DNA from: an uncultured Bacteroidales bacterium
GTDB taxonomy: Bacteria > Bacteroidota > Bacteroidia > Bacteroidales > UBA932
Direction: 5' to 3'
Length of the DNA: 64,000 nucleotides
Assembly: GCA_944326385.1 (NCBI GenBank)
Contig: CALVDT010000097.1
Span: forward strand, 1 to 64,000
Made by a program: the position numbers and the translations under genes. How positions within the stretch are numbered: position 1 is the first letter of the stretch; the number at the start of each line of letters is the position of its first letter. The notes below the pieces were generated by a model. The model had not been told where the DNA came from. It saw only the letters and a program-made list of their open reading frames with translations, and searched no databases. Of this stretch, positions 56,101 through 64,000 are shown in pieces.

Positions 56101-57422
56101 GTATAGCCCCACGGCTCATAATATGACGGGAAGAGAGCCAGGTCGAGACCTATGATGAGATCATAGTACTTCAAATTGAAGATGCCGTCGTTCCCGTTCA
56201 GATAAGACGGTATGAAATAGACCTTGACCTTGTCTCCTGTCGCATTGTTGAGCTGAAGTTCATCGAGTCGCCTGGAAATCATGTCATATTCCCGGTTCAT
56301 CAGGTAGTGGGATGTCCTGGTAGTATAGTCCGACTCTTTACCCGCGAGCTTGGCGGCAAGTTCACGGTCAGGCCCGTTGTGTCCGGACGGTATCATTATG
56401 AAAGCCTGGATGCTTTTGCCTTTGAACCCGGACTTGTTCAGCTTGTCCAGAGCATCTATGAAGACATCGATACCTTTGTTCTTGTATTCATAGCGTCCGC
56501 CTATGCCGATCAGTATGGAATTCTCCGGCACAGGCTCTCCTGACATGGCAGCCGCCACCTGCACAAGCTTGTCCCTTGCGGTGGATCTCACCATCGGGTA
56601 ATCGTCCTCCGACGGCGTGAAACTGTTCTCGAAACCGTTCGGGGTCACGATGTCCACTTTCCTTCCAAGGAACTGCCGGCACTCTTCAGCCGTTATTTCG
56701 CTGACTGTCGTGAAGATATCCGCATTCTGGGCGGAATGCTTTTCAAGAGAATGCCTTGCTATGACATGGAACTCGGCGGCTTTCTGGTCCCCGTCATATA
56801 GATGCATGGAATCATACAGCGGCAGATTGTTGCCGGCTATGCACCTTCCTATGACAGTGGCATGGGTCGTGAAGACCGTGGCCACGGGGATGCCGCTCTG
56901 CTTGATGTAAAGCAGTCCTGCACCTGTCATCCATTCGTGGAACTGCGCCACGACCTTGTCCGCAGGCGAGAGATTGAACTTGTAGAAACTTTCTATGACC
57001 TTTCCTGCCGCATGGCCGAAAAGGGCGGATTCCACATAATCCCAGTTTCCTGTCAGTGAATCCACTCCGAAATGCAGCCAGTATTCGGTAAGAATGTCTG
57101 ATTTCTTCGTAATGAATTGCTTGTAGTCCACAAGGATAGCCACAGGAGATCCGGGAATGTTCCATCTTCCGATCCTGAGTCTGAGCCCTTCGGCATTCGC
57201 CCGGGCTTTCCAGTCTCTGTAAAGACCAGGATCCTCCAGGAAATCAGGATTGCTTTCGGTATCCATCCACACATCGGGACCGATAAGGATATGATGCCTC
57301 TTTAATTCCGTTTTAAGGTAGAGGGATTTGGTGGCAAGCACCGTATAGATTCCCCCTACCTTATTGCAGACCTCCCAGCTTACCTCGAAAAGATAATCCG
57401 GTCTGATCAATTCGTTATCCAT
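53187..57422 (-). CDS. Glycogen synthase-like glycosyltransferase fused to alpha-glucan phosphorylase
   Basis: A 1411-residue two-enzyme protein. Residues 1 to about 550 resemble eukaryote-type (GT3-like) glycogen synthase: EVSWEVCNKVGGIYTVL, FTTHATVIGRCIAG, TPNGFENSF and a PSYYEPWGYTPLESLAF acceptor-loop region. Residues about 570-1411 are a GT35 alpha-glucan phosphorylase of the Thermotoga-like short class: YFCMEYGLDTSLKIYSGGLG, VYHCNEGHAAF, and the PLP lysine K1165 in GTSGEKAAMNG followed by LDGWWVEGY. One polypeptide could thus both extend and phosphorolyse alpha-1,4-glucan. Such fusions occur in Bacteroidota. It lies 5 nt after the GH57 gene. Confidence 0.9.
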   Translation of the reverse strand: MDNELIRPDYLFEVSWEVCNKVGGIYTVLATKSLYLKTELKRHHILIGPDVWMDTESNPDFLEDPGLYRDWKARANAEGLRLRIGRWNIPGSPVAILVDYKQFITKKSDILTEYWLHFGVDSLTGNWDYVESALFGHAAGKVIESFYKFNLSPADKVVAQFHEWMTGAGLLYIKQSGIPVATVFTTHATVIGRCIAGNNLPLYDSMHLYDGDQKAAEFHVIARHSLEKHSAQNADIFTTVSEITAEECRQFLGRKVDIVTPNGFENSFTPSEDDYPMVRSTARDKLVQVAAAMSGEPVPENSILIGIGGRYEYKNKGIDVFIDALDKLNKSGFKGKSIQAFIMIPSGHNGPDRELAAKLAGKESDYTTRTSHYLMNREYDMISRRLDELQLNNATGDKVKVYFIPSYLNGNDGIFNLKYYDLIIGLDLALFPSYYEPWGYTPLESLAFKVPTLTTSLAGFGLWVKTHYGKDHPGIAILDRNDSNYPQVVDGVVERVKEIAGLTKDDRKTYMDNAKDVSEIALWENNIVYYKEAYSEALKKVISDKGAFPKYKSDKPMQYKKIDVNKPSWNSVFISRHLPDGLKDLETLSRNLWWCWNESAKNLFRKVDPKAWEETGENPIAMLDKVSYKRFQELEKNSEFMGELKLVMNEFNSYMSLKSERKDPSVAYFCMEYGLDTSLKIYSGGLGILAGDYLKETSDMNVNLVAVGLLYRYGYFTQVLSAQGDQVSKYDAQDFMKIPATPVRDAEGNWMTISVAFPGRNLNARLWRVDVGRTELYLMDTDYEDNLPEDRSVTHHLYGGDWENRLKQELLLGVGGIRALRKLGIDTQVYHCNEGHAAFTGLERLREYIQNDNLDYPEALELVRSSSLFTTHTPVPAGHDAFDEGLLRKYIGHYPQRLKIDWETMMGLGKINGSDVNEKFSMSILAANISQEVNGVSWLHGEVSRDIFANMWPGYLPEELHVSYVTNGVHYPTWTAPEWKEIHAKVFGEEFKTHHYDKNCFEGIYKVSDADIWNVRTSLRKKLIAEIKERLSDPAVANHYSPRQIVTIKDTLRDDVLTIGFARRFATYKRAHLLFRDLDRLNEIVNNPERPVQFIFAGKAHPADKAGQDLIKSIVDISKMPQFIGKIVFVPNYDITLAKYLVQGVDVWMNNPTRPLEASGTSGEKAAMNGVMHFSVLDGWWVEGYKPGAGWALPMERTYQDQNYQDELDAATIYTIIENDIAPTFYNISRSTGRSSDWLEYIKNTIAQVACNFTTNRMLTDYINQYYAPQSKRFEALRADDYALAREIADWKRHLRREWQNVNLVSIVKPDSSNNDIALGQEFKSEIVLNIGDLKPEEIGVELLFATTDSKGKIHISDVAAFSPVEVNDGVAKYQSVFTPEVAGLYQVAARIYAKNDLLPHRQDFELVRWL

Positions 57423-57427
57423 TTAAC

Positions 57428-58798
57428 CTATTTCTTTGTTTTAACCGTTTTGCGGGCAGTCGTCTTCCTGACCTCAGCTGCTGCAGCGGTTCTGGTGGCT
57501 GCCTTTCCGGCAGCGGTCTTCTTCACCGTCTTCTTTGCTGTCCCGCTTTTCGCAGTTTTGGCTGCCACCGCCTTATTTCCGGCTGCAAAGTTAACATCTG
57601 AAACGGAATTTGCATCATCTACCCGTAAAATAAAATCGCTAAGGACATTCATATAGTTTATAAACGCCTCATACGGAGTATCATACGGATTGAAATATTT
57701 ATGTACTGCTCCGTCCGAGAAGAACTTCGTACACATATAATAGAAATGGTCGCTTTCCTGAAGGTGTCCGAAATCGTCCCACAGCGGATCGTTGTCCTTT
57801 ATGAGGGCAAGTTTCTCCGAGACACTGTACAGTTTCTTGAAAGCGTCGCTCTGGAGCTCGTTTCCAAGCCAGGCGGTGATATCCCTCTCTTCATCTGCCC
57901 ATGAGATCGGATCAGGCACATCCAGAACGGCTACCGCCTTGTGTTTTCTGCCGGCCTGCTCAGGGGTCACGAACTCGAAATCACCGTCATTTATCACTAC
58001 CTCAGGCAGATATCTCATGAAATCGAAGATTCCGCTCTGGGCTTTCTGGTGCTCTCCGAATGTCTCATAATCCATGAAGAGATTCACGATCTCATCATTG
58101 TGGGCGGCTGCCTTTATCCAGCCGAGATACTTGTCTCCGGTGAGAGGCCAGTCCTGCCAGTTCCTGTCCGAGAACCTGAAAGCGATATCATCGCTGAGCG
58201 TGTAGTTCCTGAGAAGGAGCTTGAGCTTTGGAGCCAGGGCACCGGAATAGATATAGTTAGGGCTCTTCCACCCGAGGACATGCTTTGCACCCTCTGTCAG
58301 CATGGTCTTGAAGCCCATGTCATAGACCATGGAGCCTATTTCATCCGAATAGACGAGCTCCGTGTTCCTGAAAGATTTAGGAGTGACACCGAAATAATGT
58401 TCGATAGTAGCCTTGTGCTTTTCCACCTGACGTCTGAATTCTGCAGGAGAAGCTACGGATGCCAGTGAATGGTAATATGTCTCGGCAAGGAATTCCACAC
58501 AGCCTGTCCCGGCAAGCTTGCGGAAGCTGTCGATAACCTCCGGAGCATATCTGTCGAACTGCTCGAGCACTGAACCGGATATCGAGAATGCCACCTTGAA
58601 CTGTCCCTTGTAAGTATTTATCAGGTCAAGAAGGAGTTCATTTGCCGGAAGATAGCATCTCTGTGCCACTCTTCTGAGAATAGTCCTGTTCGCAAAATCG
58701 TCATAATAGTGCGAATCCTTTCCTATATCGAAGAATCTGTATAACCTCAATCTGTTTGGCTGGTGTACCTGGAAATACAGGCATATACTTTTTTTCAT
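57428..58798 (-). CDS. GH57 alpha-glucan-active enzyme with Lys/Ala-rich tail
   Basis: A 456-residue glycoside hydrolase family 57 protein: YFQVHQPNRLRLYRFF at the N-terminus, FLAETYYHSLAS (catalytic-region glutamate), and NLFMDYETFGEHQ (catalytic-region aspartate). It probably acts as an intracellular amylase or glucanotransferase on glycogen. Residues about 405-456 form a separate low-complexity tail of Lys, Ala and Thr (AAKTAKSGTAKKTVKKTAAG and similar), like histone H1-type tails, with no place in GH57. The tail may bind nucleic acid, acidic surfaces or the glycogen particle; none of these is shown. Confidence 0.9.
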   Translation of the reverse strand: MKKSICLYFQVHQPNRLRLYRFFDIGKDSHYYDDFANRTILRRVAQRCYLPANELLLDLINTYKGQFKVAFSISGSVLEQFDRYAPEVIDSFRKLAGTGCVEFLAETYYHSLASVASPAEFRRQVEKHKATIEHYFGVTPKSFRNTELVYSDEIGSMVYDMGFKTMLTEGAKHVLGWKSPNYIYSGALAPKLKLLLRNYTLSDDIAFRFSDRNWQDWPLTGDKYLGWIKAAAHNDEIVNLFMDYETFGEHQKAQSGIFDFMRYLPEVVINDGDFEFVTPEQAGRKHKAVAVLDVPDPISWADEERDITAWLGNELQSDAFKKLYSVSEKLALIKDNDPLWDDFGHLQESDHFYYMCTKFFSDGAVHKYFNPYDTPYEAFINYMNVLSDFILRVDDANSVSDVNFAAGNKAVAAKTAKSGTAKKTVKKTAAGKAATRTAAAAEVRKTTARKTVKTKK

Positions 58799-58825
58799 TG
58801 TTCTTAATATTTTAAGTTTAGACTA

Positions 58826-60112
58826 TTATATTACTGACTCGTAGACTTTCTTTATCTTGTAAGCCGCATTGTTCCATTTGAGGGCATCCACCTCGTCACG
58901 GCCGCAGCGTGCTGCAAGATCCGCCATTGCAGGATAATTCAGAAGTCCGTACATGGCATCGGCCATGGCGTCTATATCCCAGAAATCCACCTTGATGGCA
59001 TATTTGAGGACCTCGGCCACACCTGACTGCTTTGAGATGATGGAAGGCACGTTGGTCTGCATGGCTTCAAGCGGGGATATTCCGAACGGCTCCGATACCG
59101 AAGGCATCACATAGACATCCGACAGGGCGAACATCTTCTGCACGTCAGCTCCGCGGAGGAAGCCCGTGAAATGGAATCTGTCCGATATCCCGAGTCTGGC
59201 GACGTGACGGATACATCTGTTCATCATGTCGCCGCTTCCTGCCATCACGAACCTGACATGGCTGCATCTCTTGAGCACTTTGGCAGCAGCTTCGATGAAG
59301 TATTCAGGTCCTTTCTGGAAAGTTATACGCCCGAGGAATGTGACCACCTTGTCCTTCACTCCCCTCTCGACTTCTATAGTCTTGCGGTCGCTGAAATCCA
59401 CGGCGTTGTGGACTGCCACCACCTTGTCAGGGGAAATGCCGTACTTGTTTATGACTATGTTCCTGGTCAGTTCGCTGACGGCAATCACCCGGTCAGCGGC
59501 CTCCATACCCTTTCTTTCAAGATCATAGACCCTCGTGTCTATCTTGTCGTCGCTGCTCCTGTCGAACGACGTGGCATGGACATGTACCACCAGAGGCTTG
59601 CCTGTCAGCTGCTTGGCGGCTATCCCGGCAAGATAAGTGAGCCAGTCATGTGCATGGATGACATCGAATTCATCGGCATGCTGGAGTGCAATCGTCGCTC
59701 CCACCATGGCATATCTGGCGACTTCCTCCATCAGGTTCTCGCCGTATTTGCCGGAGAACTTGTATTTCTGGCCGTACTGGACCCTGAAGCTCTTTATCTG
59801 CCTCTTGCGTTCCTCCTCGACCATCTTGGTGAAATCCTGCGGATCCACATACGGCACCATGTTGGAGCCGATATGGATGAACTTCACCTTTCCGAGGAAC
59901 TCGTCCACGGATGTGGACACCGTATCCACAGGGACATCGCTCGCGTTTATGATCTTCACGGCGCTCTGATCCTCGTCCCCGGAAGCCGACGGCATCACGA
60001 AGAGGACATCCACACCGTTGGCGGCAAGACCTTTGGTCATACCGTAGCAAGCCGTTCCCAATCCTCCTGCAATGTGAGGAGGGAATTCCCAACCGAACAT
60101 CAGAACTTTCAT
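58826..60112 (-). CDS. GT4/GT5-like glycosyltransferase, glycogen-synthase-like
   Basis: A 428-residue GT-B fold enzyme: MFGWEFPPHIAGGLGTACYG near the N-terminus, VIHAHDWLTYLAG, VVHVHATSFDRSSDD and VAVHNAVDFSD. The C-terminal donor-binding half has TFLGRITFQKGPEYFIEAA and MPSVSEPFGISPLEAMQ. In the operon with branching and debranching enzymes it probably adds glucose from a nucleotide sugar to alpha-glucan. It starts within the last 4 nt of the debranching gene (ATGA overlap). Confidence 0.88.
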   Translation of the reverse strand: MKVLMFGWEFPPHIAGGLGTACYGMTKGLAANGVDVLFVMPSASGDEDQSAVKIINASDVPVDTVSTSVDEFLGKVKFIHIGSNMVPYVDPQDFTKMVEEERKRQIKSFRVQYGQKYKFSGKYGENLMEEVARYAMVGATIALQHADEFDVIHAHDWLTYLAGIAAKQLTGKPLVVHVHATSFDRSSDDKIDTRVYDLERKGMEAADRVIAVSELTRNIVINKYGISPDKVVAVHNAVDFSDRKTIEVERGVKDKVVTFLGRITFQKGPEYFIEAAAKVLKRCSHVRFVMAGSGDMMNRCIRHVARLGISDRFHFTGFLRGADVQKMFALSDVYVMPSVSEPFGISPLEAMQTNVPSIISKQSGVAEVLKYAIKVDFWDIDAMADAMYGLLNYPAMADLAARCGRDEVDALKWNNAAYKIKKVYESVI

Positions 60113-62076
60113 TTCTTCTCCTCCTTTCTGTTTTTGTTCATCAGATAATCCACTCTAAGAAGTGCAGCGGTGCTGCAGGCGGAAGCTATGGCTCCATGCG
60201 CCTCATGAGGTGGATCGCCGTCATAAAGTTCGGAGAATGCGCCTACGCCGTGCTTGTTTATGTCGGCATAGAAACCTTCGGTAAGGTATTCGGCCTTCTT
60301 GTAGAAATTCGGGCCCATCATCTTGAAGCAGATGTTCACATACGGGTCCAGAAGGATAGGGAATGCACATCCCTGATAATATGCAAGGTCACGGTCTGTC
60401 TGCGAGCCTTCATAGACCCCGCGGTACATCACGTTTCTCGGAGAAAGCGTCCTGATGCCCCTGCGGGTGACAAGCTCATTGTTCACGGTCATGACCACGT
60501 CGGACTTGATCATGTCCTCCACCGGAGAATAGTCCAGACTTATGGCATAGAGCTGATTAGGCCGTACATCCATGTTCTGTCCGGAATTGTCCACATAATC
60601 GGCAAGATAACCTGCCTCATAATTCCAGAATGTCTTCTGGTAGTTATCCTCTATAAGATCGCGGACAGGAGTCCATTTCTCCACGAACGCGTTCTTTCTC
60701 TTCGGACCGTACTTTTTCTCCATGTCGATGGCGAAACATACTGCATTGTACCACATCGCGTTCGTCTCGACCTGATAGCCGGCTCTTTCAGTAACGGGGC
60801 GTCCGTTCACGTATGTATTCATCCATGACAGGGCCACGCCGTCCATCTGAGCCCAGAGAAGTCCGTTAGGGTGCATGGCCACTTCATTCCTGTGCCCCGG
60901 GAGATAGCTTTCGAGAATGCCTTCAAGGGTTTTCCCGTATTTCTTCCAGACTTTCTTGCCGGCATCCTTCTCCCCTTTCTCGTCTTCAATATAATGGATA
61001 TACTGCTGTATGGTGTCGGTCAGGAGAAGCGGTGCCTCCACCTGGGTCGTCCTGCGGAAAAGCCTGTCCTGCTCATCTGCAATGAGGTTGTCGAGTATTT
61101 CCTCGAATTCGTCACAGTCCCCGTTTGCATAGAGCGTCAGCCCCGGGAGCGAGAGTATGGTCTCCCTGAGAAGCCCTGTCTCAAGCCATGAGAATCCCGC
61201 ATTGATGCGTTTGTGACCGTTTCTTGAGCATTTAAGCATGTCGGCGTTCCGCACCAGAAGGTCATGGTAATTATGGATGTTGCCGAGACGTCTGATAGCA
61301 TCGGTGAACTTACGTTTGAGCGTCTTAGGCTCGTCTTCCTCCACGGATGCTGAGAAGACTATGCTGTCGCCCGGCTTCATGGATACCGTAAAGAAACCAG
61401 GCACAAAGAGATCTTCCCTGCAGTTGAAGCCGCGGCGCATCTCGTCCGAATAAGTGATTCCGTTATACCAGTATGGCAGGGACTTGAACTGTGCCTTTGC
61501 ACTGAGCTGCATGTTCAGGTCCGGAAAATCGTCATAGAGATTGAAACACACACCATTGCTGATTTCCCTGTAGTCAGTCTTCGCCTCCGGATTCTGGCTT
61601 GTCAGGCTATGCACGCTTCTGAAAGCGAGGAAAGGCTTGAGCATGAGGACTGCTTTTTCGGGAGCTTCGACAAGATGGTACTTTATCAGTACCTGATCGG
61701 AGTCGGGAGCCATAAGGATTGTCTTGCTGAAAAGGATATCGCCCACCTTGTACACGATTTCAGGGGCCGGGTCAGCATCGAAGTCGACAATGTACTTATG
61801 ACCTCTCGGTTCGTAGATATCACCATAGCAGTGAATGCCGAGATTGAATTGCTTGCCGCCTACGACAAGGCTCTCGTCAAGCGAGGACAGGAGGATGTAG
61901 TTACCGCCTCCCAACTTATCCGCAGGCACAGCAAGAAGTCCATGGTAACGCCTTGTATTGCAGGTCACTATGGAAGTGTTGCAATAGGCACCTGTCTTGT
62001 TCGCCACGATTATTTCCCTCTTGAGCGAATACTCCAGGTTTACCAATTCTGACTTGTTGAATTTCAAAAAAGCCAT
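60109..62076 (-). CDS. Glycogen debranching enzyme (amylo-alpha-1,6-glucosidase, GH133)
   Basis: A 655-residue cytoplasmic enzyme that hydrolyses alpha-1,6 branch stubs. It has the N-terminal GDE domain (KREIIVANKTGAYCNTS, NTRRYHGLLAVP) and a C-terminal (alpha/alpha)6 barrel with WAQMDGVALSWM, KTFWNYEAGYLADYVD, VRPNQLYAISLDYSPV and GACSTA-like end motifs (HGAIASACSTAALLRV). It lies between the branching enzyme (28 nt) and the GT4 gene (4-nt overlap). Confidence 0.93.
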   Translation of the reverse strand: MAFLKFNKSELVNLEYSLKREIIVANKTGAYCNTSIVTCNTRRYHGLLAVPADKLGGGNYILLSSLDESLVVGGKQFNLGIHCYGDIYEPRGHKYIVDFDADPAPEIVYKVGDILFSKTILMAPDSDQVLIKYHLVEAPEKAVLMLKPFLAFRSVHSLTSQNPEAKTDYREISNGVCFNLYDDFPDLNMQLSAKAQFKSLPYWYNGITYSDEMRRGFNCREDLFVPGFFTVSMKPGDSIVFSASVEEDEPKTLKRKFTDAIRRLGNIHNYHDLLVRNADMLKCSRNGHKRINAGFSWLETGLLRETILSLPGLTLYANGDCDEFEEILDNLIADEQDRLFRRTTQVEAPLLLTDTIQQYIHYIEDEKGEKDAGKKVWKKYGKTLEGILESYLPGHRNEVAMHPNGLLWAQMDGVALSWMNTYVNGRPVTERAGYQVETNAMWYNAVCFAIDMEKKYGPKRKNAFVEKWTPVRDLIEDNYQKTFWNYEAGYLADYVDNSGQNMDVRPNQLYAISLDYSPVEDMIKSDVVMTVNNELVTRRGIRTLSPRNVMYRGVYEGSQTDRDLAYYQGCAFPILLDPYVNICFKMMGPNFYKKAEYLTEGFYADINKHGVGAFSELYDGDPPHEAHGAIASACSTAALLRVDYLMNKNRKEEKK

Positions 62077-62104
62077 AATTTAATATATTATAGGTTAATA
62101 ATTT

Positions 62105-64000
62105 TCAGTCTGTTTTCTTCAGCACTATCGCACAACGGCTCGGCAGGTAGAGATACAGCGTATGGTCATACTTCTGGTTCCCGTTCGGGGACTTCGCATC
62201 CATCGACATGTGCTCTTCCCCAATCCGTATCCTTGAGAATCCATCGTATTCGGCCTCATCACTGTCAAGCACTACCTCGTATTTCCCCGGCGGGGCTGAA
62301 AACCCATAGTCTGAAAAGGATAGGCAAGGATTGAAATTGAACGCAAAGATACAATTTATTCTTTTGAATACTAATATTTTTTTCTCTTCATCCTGAACCA
62401 GGAGCTCCGGACGGGCTTCAAGGATGCCCTCTGATTTACCGAGCCTTATCATTGCATTGTCGAAATTCAGAAGGTACCGGTATCTGAGATAATCCGGTTC
62501 CGACAGCGACCATTGCCTGCGTGCGTATTTATAGGACCAACCGTTCCCTTCACGCGGGAAATCTATCCATTCCGGATGTCCGAACTCGTTCCCCATGAAA
62601 TTCAGGTATCCGTCACCGGCAGTGGCCATAGTCACGAGCCTTATCATCTTGTGCAGCGCGATTCCCCTGTCGATGATATCCGACTTGGAATCCTTGTTCA
62701 TGGAGAAATACATTTCCTTGTCCATCAGCCTGAAAATGATGGTCTTGTCCCCTACCATGGCCTGGTCGTGGCACTCGGCATAGCTTATGGTCTTCTCATC
62801 GGCCCTCTTGTTTGTAAGCTGCCACCACATCTCGCCCATGCTCCACTGGTCATCGGAAAGTTCCTTGATCCATTTTATCCAATGGTCGGCCACCCCCATG
62901 CTCATGCGGAAGTCAAAACCGACACCGCCGGCTTCAAAAGGAGCGGCGAGCCCTGCCATTCCGCTGACATCCTCGGCAATGGTGAATGCATCCGGATTCA
63001 GTTCCTTTACAAGCAGGTTCGCAAGAGCCAGATAAGTCACCGCAGACTCGTCCACCCCGTCATTGAAATAATTGTCATAACCGACAAAGTCCTTTCCGAG
63101 TCCGTGGTCCCAGTATATCATACTGGTCACGCCGTCGAAGCGGAACCCGTCTATATGATATTCCTCCATCCAGTATTTGCAGTTCGACAGAAGGAAATGC
63201 CGGGTCTCGTGCCGGCCGTAATCGAAACATCTCGACCCCCACGCCGGATGCTGTCCCCTCGGTCCGGAATAGAAATACATGTCCCCGTCCTTTCCGTCGA
63301 AATCGCCGAGGCCCTCCAGCTCATTGTCCACCGAATGCGAATGCACGATATCCATCACAACGGCTATTCCCGCCCCATGCGCTTCATCCACAAGGGCCTT
63401 GAACTCCTCCGGAGTCCCGAACCGGGAGCTAAGGGCGTAGAAATTCGACACCTGATATCCGAAAGAGCCGTAATATGGATGCTCCTGCAGCGCCATGATC
63501 TGGATGGTGTCATAGCCGTCCTTGACTATCCTCGGCAGTACATTCTCCCTGAATTCCGTAAATGTGGAGACCTTCCCTTCTTCCGAGCTCATGCCTATGT
63601 GGCATTCATAGATAAACGGATGCTCCCTTTTCCCGGGCCCTTTGTGCTTCCATCTGTAAGGTTTTGCCGGATCCCACACCTGAGCCACAAAAAGCTTCGT
63701 TTCAGGGTCCTGTACGGCCCTTGTAGTATAGGCCGGCAATCTTTCCCCGCCTCCTCCTGGCCATTCGATATAGAGCTTGTACAGAGTCCTGTCCGAGATG
63801 AACATGGAGCTTACGGTTATCTCCCAGTTGCCGTTCCCCACGGGTTTCAATGCGTAAGCCTCTGTCCGTTTCCAGTTGTTGAACTCCCCGATAAGATAAA
63901 TCTTGGTGGCATTCGGCGCCCACTCCCTGAACACCCAGTCCCCTTCTGCAGTACGGTGCATTCCATAATACAGATGATTGTTCAGTCCTTTAGACAATGA
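62105..64000 (-). CDS. glgB: 1,4-alpha-glucan branching enzyme (5' end beyond the window)
   Basis: GH13 enzyme that makes alpha-1,6 branches in glycogen. The visible 631 codons have a CBM48-type module (WVFREWAPNATKIYLIGEFNNW), the barrel motifs DIVHSH, DGFRFDGVTSM (nucleophile Asp near 288 of the visible chain) and TIAEDVSG (acid Glu near 342), ECHDQ, and a C-terminal beta domain. The frame stays open to the window edge. The only start-like codon there is a TTG at 63997, and family members usually have an extra N-terminal segment of a few tens of residues, so the true start is probably outside. Confidence 0.95.
   Translation of the reverse strand, partial: SLSKGLNNHLYYGMHRTAEGDWVFREWAPNATKIYLIGEFNNWKRTEAYALKPVGNGNWEITVSSMFISDRTLYKLYIEWPGGGGERLPAYTTRAVQDPETKLFVAQVWDPAKPYRWKHKGPGKREHPFIYECHIGMSSEEGKVSTFTEFRENVLPRIVKDGYDTIQIMALQEHPYYGSFGYQVSNFYALSSRFGTPEEFKALVDEAHGAGIAVVMDIVHSHSVDNELEGLGDFDGKDGDMYFYSGPRGQHPAWGSRCFDYGRHETRHFLLSNCKYWMEEYHIDGFRFDGVTSMIYWDHGLGKDFVGYDNYFNDGVDESAVTYLALANLLVKELNPDAFTIAEDVSGMAGLAAPFEAGGVGFDFRMSMGVADHWIKWIKELSDDQWSMGEMWWQLTNKRADEKTISYAECHDQAMVGDKTIIFRLMDKEMYFSMNKDSKSDIIDRGIALHKMIRLVTMATAGDGYLNFMGNEFGHPEWIDFPREGNGWSYKYARRQWSLSEPDYLRYRYLLNFDNAMIRLGKSEGILEARPELLVQDEEKKILVFKRINCIFAFNFNPCLSFSDYGFSAPPGKYEVVLDSDEAEYDGFSRIRIGEEHMSMDAKSPNGNQKYDHTLYLYLPSRCAIVLKKTD

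Noticed and set aside
62513..64000. 495-codon plus-strand open frame opposite glgB
   Set aside because: It mirrors the codon pattern of glgB on the other strand and has no domain, signal or neighbour supporting it. The same applies to the long frames opposite the first M23 gene (599-1639) and opposite the GT4 gene (59171-60148).

Overview
The window is chromosomal DNA of a Bacteroidales bacterium. Supporting this are Bacteroidota-type promoters (TAnnTTTG at about -7), a full type V (Mfa/Fim-like) fimbrial gene set, DUF3575/DUF3868/DUF5119 proteins, an Mpi-type serine invertase and a Bacteroidota-style glycogen operon. I cannot fix the genus from sequence alone. No rRNA, tRNA or CRISPR array was seen.

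Layout. 1-229 holds a repeated palindrome and no gene. 230-2573 (minus) is a MerR-like regulator and two M23 peptidases, divergent from alaS. 5403-5520 is a large imperfect palindrome. 5597-14505 (plus) is a run of housekeeping genes: an in-frame LptG-Fmt fusion, a thiamine pyrophosphokinase, ilvA, ilvE, a QueH-RpiB fusion, truB with an in-frame palindromic insertion, and a MATE transporter. 14509-16521 is an AT-rich 2-kb island bounded by a perfect 20-bp direct repeat that supplies the stop codons of both flanking genes. 16531-27536 (minus) holds two adjacent branched-chain amino acid operons, leuACDB and ilvDBNC plus a DUF45 peptidase. Each is preceded by a short leader ORF rich in the end-product amino acids and an intrinsic terminator, the classic layout of ribosome-mediated attenuation.

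27830-52257 is a surface-fibre region: an Mpi-family invertase gene (plus), a six-gene fimbrial operon on the minus strand (28440-37584) and a nine-gene fimbrillin operon on the plus strand (37857-52257). The 272-bp gap between these divergent operons carries inverted repeats (37586-37628 and 37778-37796) enclosing a promoter that currently points at the minus operon. Inversion would point it at the plus operon. I read this as a candidate phase-variation toggle between two alternative fimbrial systems, with the nearby invertase as a candidate recombinase. This is the most interesting object in the window.

52270-64000 (minus) is a glycogen/alpha-glucan operon: branching enzyme (cut by the window edge), debranching enzyme, GT4 glycosyltransferase, GH57 enzyme with a Lys/Ala-rich tail, a glycosyltransferase-phosphorylase fusion, then ribF.
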